6,944 bases of DNA from Pseudomonadota bacterium (GCA_021828575.1 JAJZEL010000182.1:1-6944); one strand, 5' to 3'. Positions 1 to 6,275 are shown, numbered from the stretch's first letter. Made by a program: numbers and translations. The notes: generated from the sequence alone by a model not told the origin.

Positions 1-942
1 CATGAACAGTGCTTCCTCGCGTCGCTTGTCAGAGGATTCTGTCATGCCTCCATTGAGGTAATGGATCATCCAGTGGTCTGACAGGGCCATGTGCCCGGCA
101 AACGGTTGACCGCCCACCATGGCGATCCGGTACTTGCGAAACCATCCGTCATGGCTGCGGTAGTCTACAAATGGTGCCAGAAAAAATCCCGACTCGGGTT
201 GCGTTTCCAGGTAAGGCAGCAGCATGGGGGTGGCATCGATGCGCGCCAGCCCCCTTCCTGCATGGGAATCGATGGGGCGAACGATGACCGGCAGGGACAG
301 GGAGTAGGCCTGTTCCATGGTGAGGGAACCACGTCCGAGTTGTTCCAGGATTGTCCGGTCGACGCGCAGGGACGGTGGCAGATACAGTTCGGCCGAATCG
401 GCCAGCAACCGGCCCATCTGGTCGCGGGACAACCGGGAGATGCAGGACGGACGATTAAGCACCGGTCGAGGCCAGTAGGGCAGTATGGCCTCCAGCGCAG
501 CCAGTAGCCCCTGGGTATGATCTGCTTCACCCACTGCCACGAAAGCCACGTCATGTTCCGGTACCTCCTGGGGAAAGGGGCGATCGGGAGGCAGGTAAAG
601 CTGGATCAGTTCGATGTCGGAGTCCTGGACCAGAAACTCGAGCGGTGTGTTTGCAGAGAGATCGCCTGGTGTCATGAAGGCCAGCAGGCGCAGGCGAGCG
701 GCCTGTTTGGGTGGCAGGACATATATCTGTTGCCGGCTCAGGGCCTGGGACTGGAAGGAGCGGGCCAGATCATGATCGCCTCGCAGGTGCAGGAGAATGG
801 ACAGGTCCATGAGCACAGGGGGTGTATCCGGGGTGGGGATGCGGGTGGCGAGATCGATCAGTTGCTGTCCCAGGGGGCCGAGATCGGTGCCCAGAAAAGC
901 CTGTGACATCAAGGGGGCCATGCCCTGAAAGCGGTACGTCAT
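1..942 (-). CDS. ATP-grasp (RimK/glutathione-synthetase-like) ligase, 3' end outside window
   Basis: Open for 314 codons from ATG at 942 to the window edge, so the C-terminus is missing. Residues about 1-120 form a helical region of uncertain fold; I recall TPR-like annotations for relatives but see no clear TPR consensus. From about residue 160 (VLNRP, 'SRLSRDQMGRLL') the protein resembles RimK-type ATP-grasp proteins: PVIVRPIDSHAGRG (218-231) looks like the ATP-lysine strand and glycine-rich loop, and FVDYRSHDGWFRKYRIAM (258-275) and HMALSDHWMIHYLNGGM (284-300) match a conserved family I know from proteobacterial genomes. ATP-grasp enzymes join a carboxylate to an amine or thiol through an acyl-phosphate. 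The start codon overlaps the upstream decarboxylase stop (TAATG), and AAGGAAG lies about 10 nt upstream, so coupled translation is likely. The product is unknown. The ATP-grasp call is firm in type but not in substrate. No signal peptide is seen, so it is probably cytoplasmic. Confidence 0.75.
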   Translation of the reverse strand, partial: MTYRFQGMAPLMSQAFLGTDLGPLGQQLIDLATRIPTPDTPPVLMDLSILLHLRGDHDLARSFQSQALSRQQIYVLPPKQAARLRLLAFMTPGDLSANTPLEFLVQDSDIELIQLYLPPDRPFPQEVPEHDVAFVAVGEADHTQGLLAALEAILPYWPRPVLNRPSCISRLSRDQMGRLLADSAELYLPPSLRVDRTILEQLGRGSLTMEQAYSLSLPVIVRPIDSHAGRGLARIDATPMLLPYLETQPESGFFLAPFVDYRSHDGWFRKYRIAMVGGQPFAGHMALSDHWMIHYLNGGMTESSDKRREEALFM

Positions 943-2387
943 TAGTGGGAGTCTTCCTTGTTCGTGAATTGATGTCCCAGGTGCAAGACCTGATGAAGCA
1001 GGGCATCCAGATCCCCCTGTCGGGTCCGATGGTTGACAACGGCCAACCGGATGGCCAGGGCCGACCCAATGATCGTGGTGGAGGGCACGGCCACGCCGGA
1101 TTCCTGCAAGGCCACCACGATACGGGCGTTCAGGTCGTCAGCCTGAGGGCCGCGGTGACGAAAGCAGACGATGTTGAGGGACACGGGCGCCAGCAGTTCC
1201 AGTGCAGGGACGGCACGCACCCGTTCGGCAAAAGTCTGGGCCAGCTGACAAGTCCGGGTGATGACGGCGCCCAGGCGTTCCGTGCCATAAGCCTTGAGAG
1301 TGAACCAGGTTTTCAGTGCGCGGAATCCGCGCGACAGATCGGGGCCATAATCGCAAGGCCAGGGTGAGCCACCGGCAGTACCGTGTTGGGCGCGTTGCAG
1401 GTAGGCGGCAGGCGAAGAAAAAGTTTCGCGATGTGCGGCCTCGTGTCGGACCAGCAAAAAGCCTGCATCGTAGGGGACTTGTCCCCATTTGTGAAAATCA
1501 AAAGCGATGGAGTCGGCCGATTCAATGCCGTCCACGCGGGTGGAAAGCGGAGGGGACAGGCGCAGCAGAGCGCCGAAGGCGCCATCCACATGGAACCAAA
1601 GCTTTTCCCTGGCACAGAACCGGGCCAATTGGTTCAGGTCATCCACGGCACCCACGTCTACGGTGCCGGCCGTGCCGATCACGAGGAACGGAGTGAATCC
1701 TTTTTTGCGGTCGTCAGCCACAGCCTGTTCCAGAGCCTCCAGGTCCATTTCAAAACGGTCGTTTACCGGGATGAGGCGCAAGGCCCGGGTTCCCAGGCCC
1801 GACAGGTTCATGGCCTGGGGAATGCAACCGTGCACGGCTTTCGACGCATAGACGATCAGATGTTGCGGATGACCTGACAAGCCGTTCTGCTTGACTTCCG
1901 GGCCAAGGCGCGCGGTTCTGGCCACCCAAAGGGCCATGAGATTAGCCTGCGAGGTGCCTGTGACAAAAATTCCACTGGAGTCTTCCGGAAACCCGTAAAG
2001 CTCGCGCATCCATTGCACGATCTGACGTTCCACCACCACCGGCATCTGGTCGCGTCCGCCCACATTTGCATTCAGACCGGCAGCCAGCATTTCCGCCAGC
2101 ATGCCTACGGGCGTGCCTCCGCCATGTACCCAACCCATGAAACCCGGATGGGCGTTACCCACTGCATAAGGCAGCACATCACTCATGAATTGGGCGTGCA
2201 AGTCAGGCAATGGGGTGCCCTGCAATGGCAGGGGGCTGTTCCAGTGCTGGCGTACTTCATCCGGAGTGGGTTGCCAGACTGGGCGGTCACGCAGATGCTG
2301 AAGGTGGTCCAGCATGTCGTCCAGCATCCGGTGTCCCTGTGCACGCAGTTCGTCCCAATCCAGGGGGTCGAGTGAAGAGTTGTCCAT
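942..2387 (-). CDS. PLP-dependent group II (aromatic-L-amino-acid-type) decarboxylase
   Basis: 481 aa, full length for the family (about 470-500). It should remove the alpha-carboxylate of an amino acid using pyridoxal phosphate, giving an amine and CO2. Landmarks in order: the substrate-side loop HPGFMGWVHGGGTP (80-93); the phosphate-binding TGTSQANLMAL (143-153); H186 in KAVHGCI, the likely ring-stacking histidine; IGTAGTVDVGAVDD (237-250); HVDGAFGA (266-273), with D268 expected to contact the pyridine nitrogen; the Schiff-base K300 in DFHKWGQVPYDAG; and FRALKTWFTLKAYG (355-368). The lysine motif differs from the NPHKW of animal and plant aromatic decarboxylases, so the substrate should not be assumed to be Trp, Tyr or DOPA. 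ATG at 2387 directly follows the HDOD stop (TGA then ATG) with no strong ribosome site, and the stop overlaps the ATP-grasp start. It is the middle gene of a coupled operon. I recall relatives mislabelled in databases as cytochrome d ubiquinol oxidase subunit I; nothing here supports that. Confidence 0.9.
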   Translation of the reverse strand: MDNSSLDPLDWDELRAQGHRMLDDMLDHLQHLRDRPVWQPTPDEVRQHWNSPLPLQGTPLPDLHAQFMSDVLPYAVGNAHPGFMGWVHGGGTPVGMLAEMLAAGLNANVGGRDQMPVVVERQIVQWMRELYGFPEDSSGIFVTGTSQANLMALWVARTARLGPEVKQNGLSGHPQHLIVYASKAVHGCIPQAMNLSGLGTRALRLIPVNDRFEMDLEALEQAVADDRKKGFTPFLVIGTAGTVDVGAVDDLNQLARFCAREKLWFHVDGAFGALLRLSPPLSTRVDGIESADSIAFDFHKWGQVPYDAGFLLVRHEAAHRETFSSPAAYLQRAQHGTAGGSPWPCDYGPDLSRGFRALKTWFTLKAYGTERLGAVITRTCQLAQTFAERVRAVPALELLAPVSLNIVCFRHRGPQADDLNARIVVALQESGVAVPSTTIIGSALAIRLAVVNHRTRQGDLDALLHQVLHLGHQFTNKEDSH

Positions 2388-3203
2388 TCAGGGCAGGAGC
2401 ATGTCCCGAATCTGGGGGGCAGGCAAGTGCAGCAGTTCGCTGATGTCCTTGAAATCATCTGGCAGGGCTGCATTGTCCCAGCCTTCGGAGGAATGCCGGG
2501 CCAGGTTGACGGCCAGCACTACATTGCGCACGCGCGTCTGGCGGCTGTGTCCTTGGTCCATGAGGGTGAGGAGCAGCTTGGGCAGCGACCATTGCTGGGC
2601 CAGTCGCACCTGAAGGTCTCGCAGGGGAAACCCCAGGTAACGGAGCTGGGCATCGCGGGAGCGCAGGGTAGAGTCCATCTCCTGAGCGTGGCGGATCAGG
2701 AGCATGTCTGCCGGTGAAAAACACCACATGAGGATTTCTGCCAGGTCGTGCAGCAACGTGGCAGTGTAGATTTCGTTGAAGTGCATGTCGTGGAGCATGA
2801 TGGCCCACTCGATGGCGTAATTGGCAGCACGATGGGCTCGGTGGATGACACCCAGGCAATGGTGGCGGGCTTCTTCTTCGCCTTCCAGCATGGATTCGAC
2901 GATGGGCTGGCAAGGCACGTTGTTGTAGAAGGCATCGAGTCCGAGCAGCAACAGGGCATCTTCCACCTGGACGACTTCGGTGGACTGGGTGGCTGAACGG
3001 CGGGTCTGCAGGTAGTTGAGCAGTTTCACCGTCATCAACGGGTCTTTCAGGATGACCCGGGATACGTTACGGGCGTTGAGGGACATCTCGTTACTGCGCA
3101 GCTCCTCCAGTTCCTTTCCTGTGGAAGACAGGACAGGTATGGCTGTCTGGCCCAGAAAAGCCACCCAGCCGTCCAGGTTTCGCTTGCCGGTGATTTCGAG
3201 CAC
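2388..3203 (-). CDS. HDOD-domain protein
   Basis: 271 aa with a GTG start chosen because GGGAG sits 6 nt upstream and no ATG lies nearby in frame. HDOD proteins are helical relatives of HD phosphohydrolases and act mostly as signalling or scaffold modules. The N-terminal HDOD signature is visible: IPVL (22-25), then VSRVILKDPLMTVKLLNYLQT (48-67), which matches the usual 'I..DP.L..KLL...N' helix pair. EDALLLLGLDAF (81-92) corresponds to the 'A...LG...' segment. H152-D153 in LLHDLAEILMW is a remnant HD pair, but the full metal-binding histidine set of a true HD hydrolase is not evident, so I infer a regulatory role. There is no receiver, EAL or GGDEF domain. It is the first gene of the operon, with its stop abutting the decarboxylase ATG, which suggests it controls or organises the two enzymes after it. 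It could also be an unrelated gene that supplies the promoter. Confidence 0.85.
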   Translation of the reverse strand: MLEITGKRNLDGWVAFLGQTAIPVLSSTGKELEELRSNEMSLNARNVSRVILKDPLMTVKLLNYLQTRRSATQSTEVVQVEDALLLLGLDAFYNNVPCQPIVESMLEGEEEARHHCLGVIHRAHRAANYAIEWAIMLHDMHFNEIYTATLLHDLAEILMWCFSPADMLLIRHAQEMDSTLRSRDAQLRYLGFPLRDLQVRLAQQWSLPKLLLTLMDQGHSRQTRVRNVVLAVNLARHSSEGWDNAALPDDFKDISELLHLPAPQIRDMLLP

Positions 3204-3209
3204 GGGCGT

Positions 3210-3214
3210 CTCCC
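3210..3214 (-). promoter_or_regulatory. Shine-Dalgarno site for the HDOD gene
   Basis: GGGAG on the minus strand, 6 nt before the GTG at 3203. It decides the start codon of the first operon gene. No convincing -35/-10 pair was found: an AT-rich TTAGAG-like element lies a short way upstream, but its best partner at sigma-70 spacing is poor. The promoter must lie in or just beyond the remnant of the divergent LysR gene. Confidence 0.6.
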
Positions 3215-3231
3215 AAGGAATGTCGCGCTAA

Positions 3232-3726
3232 ACTCTAACACTTTGGCGTCGTGCTGTCGCCAGTGTCCACTCACCCCTTTTCCGGCAGCCGCTGACAAAT
3301 CCGGTTGTCTTCTCCAATACGGAACAGATGGAGCCCTTTGTGGTCAGGGAAAGGGGTTCAGGCACCCGAATGACTACGGAAAAGGTGTTTCACGATCACG
3401 AGTTGTCCTTGAAAATCAAAATGGAGCTGGGCAGTAACGAAGCCATCAAGCAGGCTGTGGCCGGTGGTTTGGGGCTGGCCCTGCTATCGCGCAGCACGCT
3501 GAATCATGATCCAGAACAGGAAGAGTTGGCTGTGCTGGACGTGGATGGATTTCCCGTTATGCGCGCCTGGTACGTGGTCAGGCAGAAAGGGAAACAAATG
3601 TCGGTGGTGGCAGATACGTTTCTGGAGTTTCTAAGGGAGCACCTGCAGCTATTTTCCTTTCACCAAAGCCAGGGGGGAGCATCTTCCACGAATGGCCGGA
3701 GTGATCGGGCGGCAATCCAGTCTTGA
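3232..3726 (+). pseudogene. C-terminal remnant of a CbbR-type LysR-family regulator
   Basis: The frame is open from a TAA at 3229 to TGA at 3724-3726. Recognisable homology begins around 3260-3300 and runs through EPFVVRERGSGTRM, KMELGSNEAIKQAVAGGLGLALLSRSTL and AWYVVRQKGKQMSVVADTFLEFL. These are hallmarks of the second effector-binding lobe of CbbR-like LysR regulators, which control Calvin-cycle operons. Such proteins are usually about 300 residues; here the helix-turn-helix and most of the first lobe, more than half the protein, are absent. No HTH is seen upstream, because the HDOD gene starts at 3203 on the other strand. An ATG at 3328 could start a 132-residue peptide but has no strong ribosome site. 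The remaining frame is well preserved with no internal stop, so truncation is either recent or the fragment is kept. It could not bind DNA as a LysR regulator. Confidence 0.8.
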
Positions 3727-3732
3727 TGCCGC

Positions 3733-3738
3733 TATACT
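3733..3738 (+). promoter_or_regulatory. Possible -10 element (TATACT) before the holin-family stub
   Basis: TATACT lies just after the LysR remnant stop and about 64 nt before the ATG of the holin-like stub at 3802. It matches the sigma-70 -10 consensus at five of six bases. At 17 nt spacing the -35 position reads CGGCAA, which is poor, so activity is doubtful. It may be the original promoter of the truncated gene. Confidence 0.35.
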
Positions 3739-3801
3739 CTTCTGACCATCGTCCCAGAGTGTGTTTCTGGGCAATCGAAATGCCGATTGGTGGAGATCCT
3801 C

Positions 3802-3864
3802 ATGCGATTGCTGCTGGCCTGGTTCATCAATGCTGCCGCCCTGTTCATGCTACGGACCTGGTGA
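3802..3864 (+). pseudogene. N-terminal stub of a phage-holin-family (YvlD-like) membrane protein
   Basis: A 20-codon frame from ATG to TGA, with GGAG 6 nt upstream, encodes MRLLLAWFINAAALF and then a different tail (MLRTW). The first 15 residues closely resemble the N-terminus of the 'phage holin family / PF04020' small four-helix membrane proteins of proteobacteria, which normally run to about 110-120 residues. The rest of such a protein (the VPGI loop and later helices) is not found in any forward frame downstream. I infer that the gene was cut after about 15 codons and joined to unrelated AT-rich DNA near 3846. The match is short and from memory, so a chance hydrophobic peptide remains possible, but the good ribosome site and position support it. 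Confidence 0.5.
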
Positions 3865-3901
3865 GGAAATGCGTGGCAGGCTGCTCCTGGCAGAAAAAGA
3901 A

Positions 3902-4138
3902 CTATTTGTTTCTTGCCCCAGTGATTTCCCAAAACACAATCAGCGGCCACAGAAAAATGGCGTAAACGGTCATTATGATCAAGTTTCTATTTTCTAAAAC
4001 AATATGGGAAAAGCTGGTTGGATCAACATCCGATTTTTTTGTGAGCCGCTTGGCCGTCATTGGGAATTTTCCATAATCCCACATGACCACCAGAAACATG
4101 GCTACGCCAAAGATGAAATAAATTTCGACTAAAAACAT
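3902..4138 (-). CDS. Small two-helix membrane protein, family unknown
   Basis: 78 aa. It has two clear hydrophobic segments, residues 2-20 (FLVEIYFIFGVAMFLVVMW) and 53-70, the latter containing MTVYAIFLWPLIVFW. They are joined by a polar loop (about 21-52) carrying K24, K30, R31, K34 and K35, so by the positive-inside rule the loop is probably cytoplasmic and both ends face outward. There is no cleavable signal peptide and there are no cysteines. The only in-frame start is ATG at 4138 (a stop lies upstream), but no good Shine-Dalgarno precedes it. DNA here is noticeably more AT-rich than the flanking operons, which fits acquired DNA. The hydrophobic pattern argues that the frame is real. The product is not recognised. 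Confidence 0.5.
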   Translation of the reverse strand: MFLVEIYFIFGVAMFLVVMWDYGKFPMTAKRLTKKSDVDPTSFSHIVLENRNLIIMTVYAIFLWPLIVFWEITGARNK

Positions 4139-4387
4139 GATGGCTTTTGATGGTTGGTCGCCTACGCTGCATTAAATTCCAAACTGGTGCAGCCTCACTT
4201 GATCGATAAGCAGTGCCTAAGACGGCGGTTCAACAGGGCGACAGGCCCACGTGATTCCCAAAGGTTACCATGCCATTTTCAACACTTGGCTTGTCGGGAA
4301 ACATTCTCCGGGCAAGTTTATGCCGAGCTTACACCCTTTGTGCACTGTGCAGCCGTTGCGTCTGGAGCGGATGACCGGATCGCTCTG
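4139..4387. other. Intergenic stretch without a recognisable gene
   Basis: Lies between the SGNH hydrolase stop and the small membrane protein start. Frames on both strands give short peptides with no hydrophobic, motif or codon pattern I recognise. A perfect 11-base palindrome (TGCACTGTGCA, around 4341-4351) is present but has no T-run, so it is not a terminator. I see no transposase remnant, att repeat or promoter I would defend. Confidence 0.5.
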
Positions 4388-4981
4388 TCACGATTTGCCA
4401 AACCACCACTCTGGCGATGATCCTATAAGCTGGGTCATCAGGGCGTAACCAGTGCTTTTGGGGTGTGCGCCGTCATTGGACTGGACTTCCTGTTTGTAGG
4501 CTTCGTGGGCAGAAAGCGGGGTGAACAGGTCGATGTAAGGGATCCGGGCGGCTTTCGCTTCCAGTGCAAATGCCCCGGAAAAGCTCCATATCCTGACGTT
4601 GTGCCCATCATCCGCCACAGGAGGGGGACCCACCGCGATCACTTCATATTTGCGAGTGTCGTGCAACAACTGTTTGATGTTGGTCAATGAGGATTGCGTG
4701 GAGACACGCAATCTTCCATTCTCCATGAGCGTGTCGTTCACACCGAATGACATGACGATGCGACCATCGCAGTAGGGAGGTAGTCTGGGTACACATTCAT
4801 GGGCCCAGCGCTTCAGGATGTCATGACTCGTATCTCTTCGGATACCCAGGTTGTAGCAAGTGACCTGGGATTGTCGGTTGGCGGCAGCACATAGTCGTCC
4901 TGCCCATCCCAGAGCGGTTTCGTCACCAGTCCCATTGACGAAAGAATCACCGATAAAGCAAATGCGGATGTCTTTGTTCAC
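4388..4981 (-). CDS. SGNH/GDSL-family hydrolase
   Basis: 197 aa from GTG at 4981. A frame 13 codons longer starts with TTG at 5020, but those residues are not family-like and no ribosome site precedes it, while relatives begin just before RICFIGDS. The four SGNH blocks are present, numbered from the GTG start: GDSFVNGTGD with nucleophile S13 (block I), NLGIRRD with oxyanion G46 (block II), FGVND with N82 (block III), and DGAHPKSTGY with D170 and H173 (block V). Such enzymes are serine esterases or lipases acting on acyl or acetyl esters of lipids, polysaccharides or small molecules. No signal peptide is seen, so the form described would be cytoplasmic. It has no operon partner: about 390 nt upstream and 249 nt downstream are without recognisable genes. 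The substrate cannot be predicted. It lies in the accessory-looking segment. Confidence 0.85.
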   Translation of the reverse strand: MNKDIRICFIGDSFVNGTGDETALGWAGRLCAAANRQSQVTCYNLGIRRDTSHDILKRWAHECVPRLPPYCDGRIVMSFGVNDTLMENGRLRVSTQSSLTNIKQLLHDTRKYEVIAVGPPPVADDGHNVRIWSFSGAFALEAKAARIPYIDLFTPLSAHEAYKQEVQSNDGAHPKSTGYALMTQLIGSSPEWWFGKS

Positions 4982-5374
4982 GACTTGATCCCGGTGGGTG
5001 GCTTCATGGCAGGAGGTCAATGGTAATCGGGTTTTCCATTCGGATTGTGGTAATGGTGTTATGAATGTAAAGGGAGGGTGGTTGAGGCATGCGTTTTTAT
5101 CCTCCAGCGGTGTATCGAGGTTGCTGGTGTGAACGCTGCTGTAGATTTTTCGAAGTGTGCCGTCATGCTTGTGACTTAATGTCTGTTTTTTTGTTCAATA
5201 CGTTGAGGCGGACAGGTTACCCGAGAAGCTAGGTTTCTTGGGAAGTTGGGGGGGTTAATGACGTTTTAGGCTTACCGAAAGTCTACCGCTAACTGGTTCG
5301 TTATGAAGCAGTACAGCACTGGCCTAGTACCAGTATTTTTTGCATCGAAGGGTGTTTGTAACTTATTGATTTAT
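4982..5374. other. Gene-free stretch between the SGNH hydrolase and tRNA-Thr
   Basis: About 390 nt, AT-rich, with stops in all frames. It contains a T7 run (5186-5192), a G7 run (5248-5254) and a hairpin-plus-T-run near 5318-5341. Short frames exist (a 23-codon plus-strand ORF from an ATG near 5062, and a 14-codon minus-strand peptide starting MQKILVLGQCC near 5345), but none has a ribosome site or a match I recognise. No direct copy of the tRNA 3' end was seen. It could hold the SGNH promoter or a small RNA; neither is demonstrated. Confidence 0.5.
5318..5341 (+). terminator. Possible weak rho-independent terminator or sRNA 3' end
   Basis: On the plus strand ACTGG (5318-5322) pairs with CCAGT (5330-5334) across a 7-base loop, followed by A and six T (5336-5341). 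The stem is only 5 bp. No plus-strand gene ends nearby, so it would serve either an unannotated plus-strand RNA from the gene-free stretch or nothing. It points toward the tRNA gene on the opposite strand. Confidence 0.3.
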
Positions 5375-5450
<76 letters not shown>

Positions 5451-5464
5451 ACACGGAGTCGCGC

Positions 5465-5493
5465 ATTATACCGGAGGCGCGAGGCCTTGTCAG
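5465..5493 (-). promoter_or_regulatory. Sigma-70 promoter of tRNA-Thr
   Basis: The minus strand has -35 CTGACA (5488-5493), exactly 17 nt of spacer, then a consensus -10 TATAAT (5465-5470). The mature tRNA begins 14 nt after the -10 box, and the bases between start GCGCG, a GC-rich discriminator as found on stringently controlled tRNA and rRNA promoters. The -35 box overlaps the SDR stop codon (the TGA inside CTGACA). Confidence 0.85.
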
Positions 5494-6275
5494 ACGTTGG
5501 TAAACATCACGTCACGGCTTGAGCCATGGAGATGCTGGCCACCATCCACGTACAGGGTGGTTCCCGTGACGCCACGAGCCGACGCCAGATAAGCAGCGGC
5601 TTCTGCAATGTCTTCCGGATAGGAAGAATGACCCAGTGGCGTGTGCTGGTGGGCGCGGGCAAACTCTGAATCCGACTGCGGTCCCGAAGGTAGCGTGATG
5701 CCAGGGGCCAGGCCCACCACGCGCAAATGTGGGGCCATGGCTTGAGCCAGCAAGCGCGTGGCAGCCTCCAGTGCCGCCTTTGACAGGGTGTAGGACAGAT
5801 AGTCGGGGTTCAGGTTGATGAGCTTTTGGTCCAGCAGATTGATGATGACCCCCGAGTAGGAATCGAGGTCCTGACGGGCCTGACGATGGGCCAGGTGAAG
5901 ATGCTGCGCCAGCAACAGGGGAGCCTGCAGGTTCACCGTCATGTGTTTGTGCAACAGGGCCGGGTCAAAGCTGGGAGGGTCATCGTACTCGAACAGTGAT
6001 GCGTTGTTCACCAGACACCAAGGCAGTCCCGCCAGGGCGATGCAAGCCGGAATGAGGCCCGTCACTTCTGTTTCTGATTCCAGGTCGGCGGACAGCACCC
6101 AGGCTTGTCGGCCTAGTGCCCGAATGTCCTGGGCCGTGACTTCAGCAGCCTCGCGCGAACGGTGGCAATGTACCACCACGTCCCAGCCGGTGCGGGCCAG
6201 AGCCAGGGCAATCCAGCGACCCAGCCGCTTGCTTCCGCCAGTGACAAGGGCAAGCCGGTGGGGTGAAGTGGTCAA
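5490..6275 (-). CDS. SDR-family oxidoreductase, pteridine reductase / dihydromonapterin reductase-like
   Basis: 261 aa, a typical classical SDR length. The Rossmann signature is TGGSKRLG (12-19), NADPH preference is suggested by HCHRS (36-40), and NNAS is at 90-93. The catalytic set is D149, Y162 and K166 (YTLSK). In most SDRs the first residue is Ser; the Asp with D-13-Y-4-K spacing is that of pteridine reductase PTR1 and FolM-like enzymes, and GGSKRLG/HCHRS also resemble PTR1. The likely reaction is NADPH-dependent reduction of a dihydropterin or dihydrofolate in the cytoplasm. VDGGQHL (243-249) is the usual C-terminal motif. The start is odd: between the in-frame TAG of the upstream regulator and the first conserved strand there is no ATG or GTG, only TTG at 6275 (or ATT at 6281), with no clear ribosome site, so translation is probably coupled to the gene 15 nt upstream. 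The exact pterin substrate is uncertain. Confidence 0.85.
   Translation of the reverse strand: MTTSPHRLALVTGGSKRLGRWIALALARTGWDVVVHCHRSREAAEVTAQDIRALGRQAWVLSADLESETEVTGLIPACIALAGLPWCLVNNASLFEYDDPPSFDPALLHKHMTVNLQAPLLLAQHLHLAHRQARQDLDSYSGVIINLLDQKLINLNPDYLSYTLSKAALEAATRLLAQAMAPHLRVVGLAPGITLPSGPQSDSEFARAHQHTPLGHSSYPEDIAEAAAYLASARGVTGTTLYVDGGQHLHGSSRDVMFTNV

Noticed and set aside
822..2375. Long plus-strand open frames (120-181 codons) opposite the decarboxylase
   Set aside because: They mirror the minus-strand codon pattern, lack domains and ribosome sites, and the decarboxylase is unambiguous.
3723..3997. Overlapping plus- and minus-strand frames of 72-80 codons after the LysR remnant
   Set aside because: No recognisable family or hydrophobic pattern; the holin-like stub and the small membrane protein explain the region better.
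4154..4448. Plus-strand frames of 65-88 codons between the small membrane protein and the SGNH hydrolase
   Set aside because: Composition looks random, with no motif or ribosome site, and they run into the antisense of the hydrolase.
4979..5039. Leader peptides (MENPITIDLLP and MKPPTGIKS) before the SGNH gene, the latter with a GTGA overlap
   Set aside because: Neither has a ribosome site and such short frames occur often by chance; the overlap alone is weak evidence.
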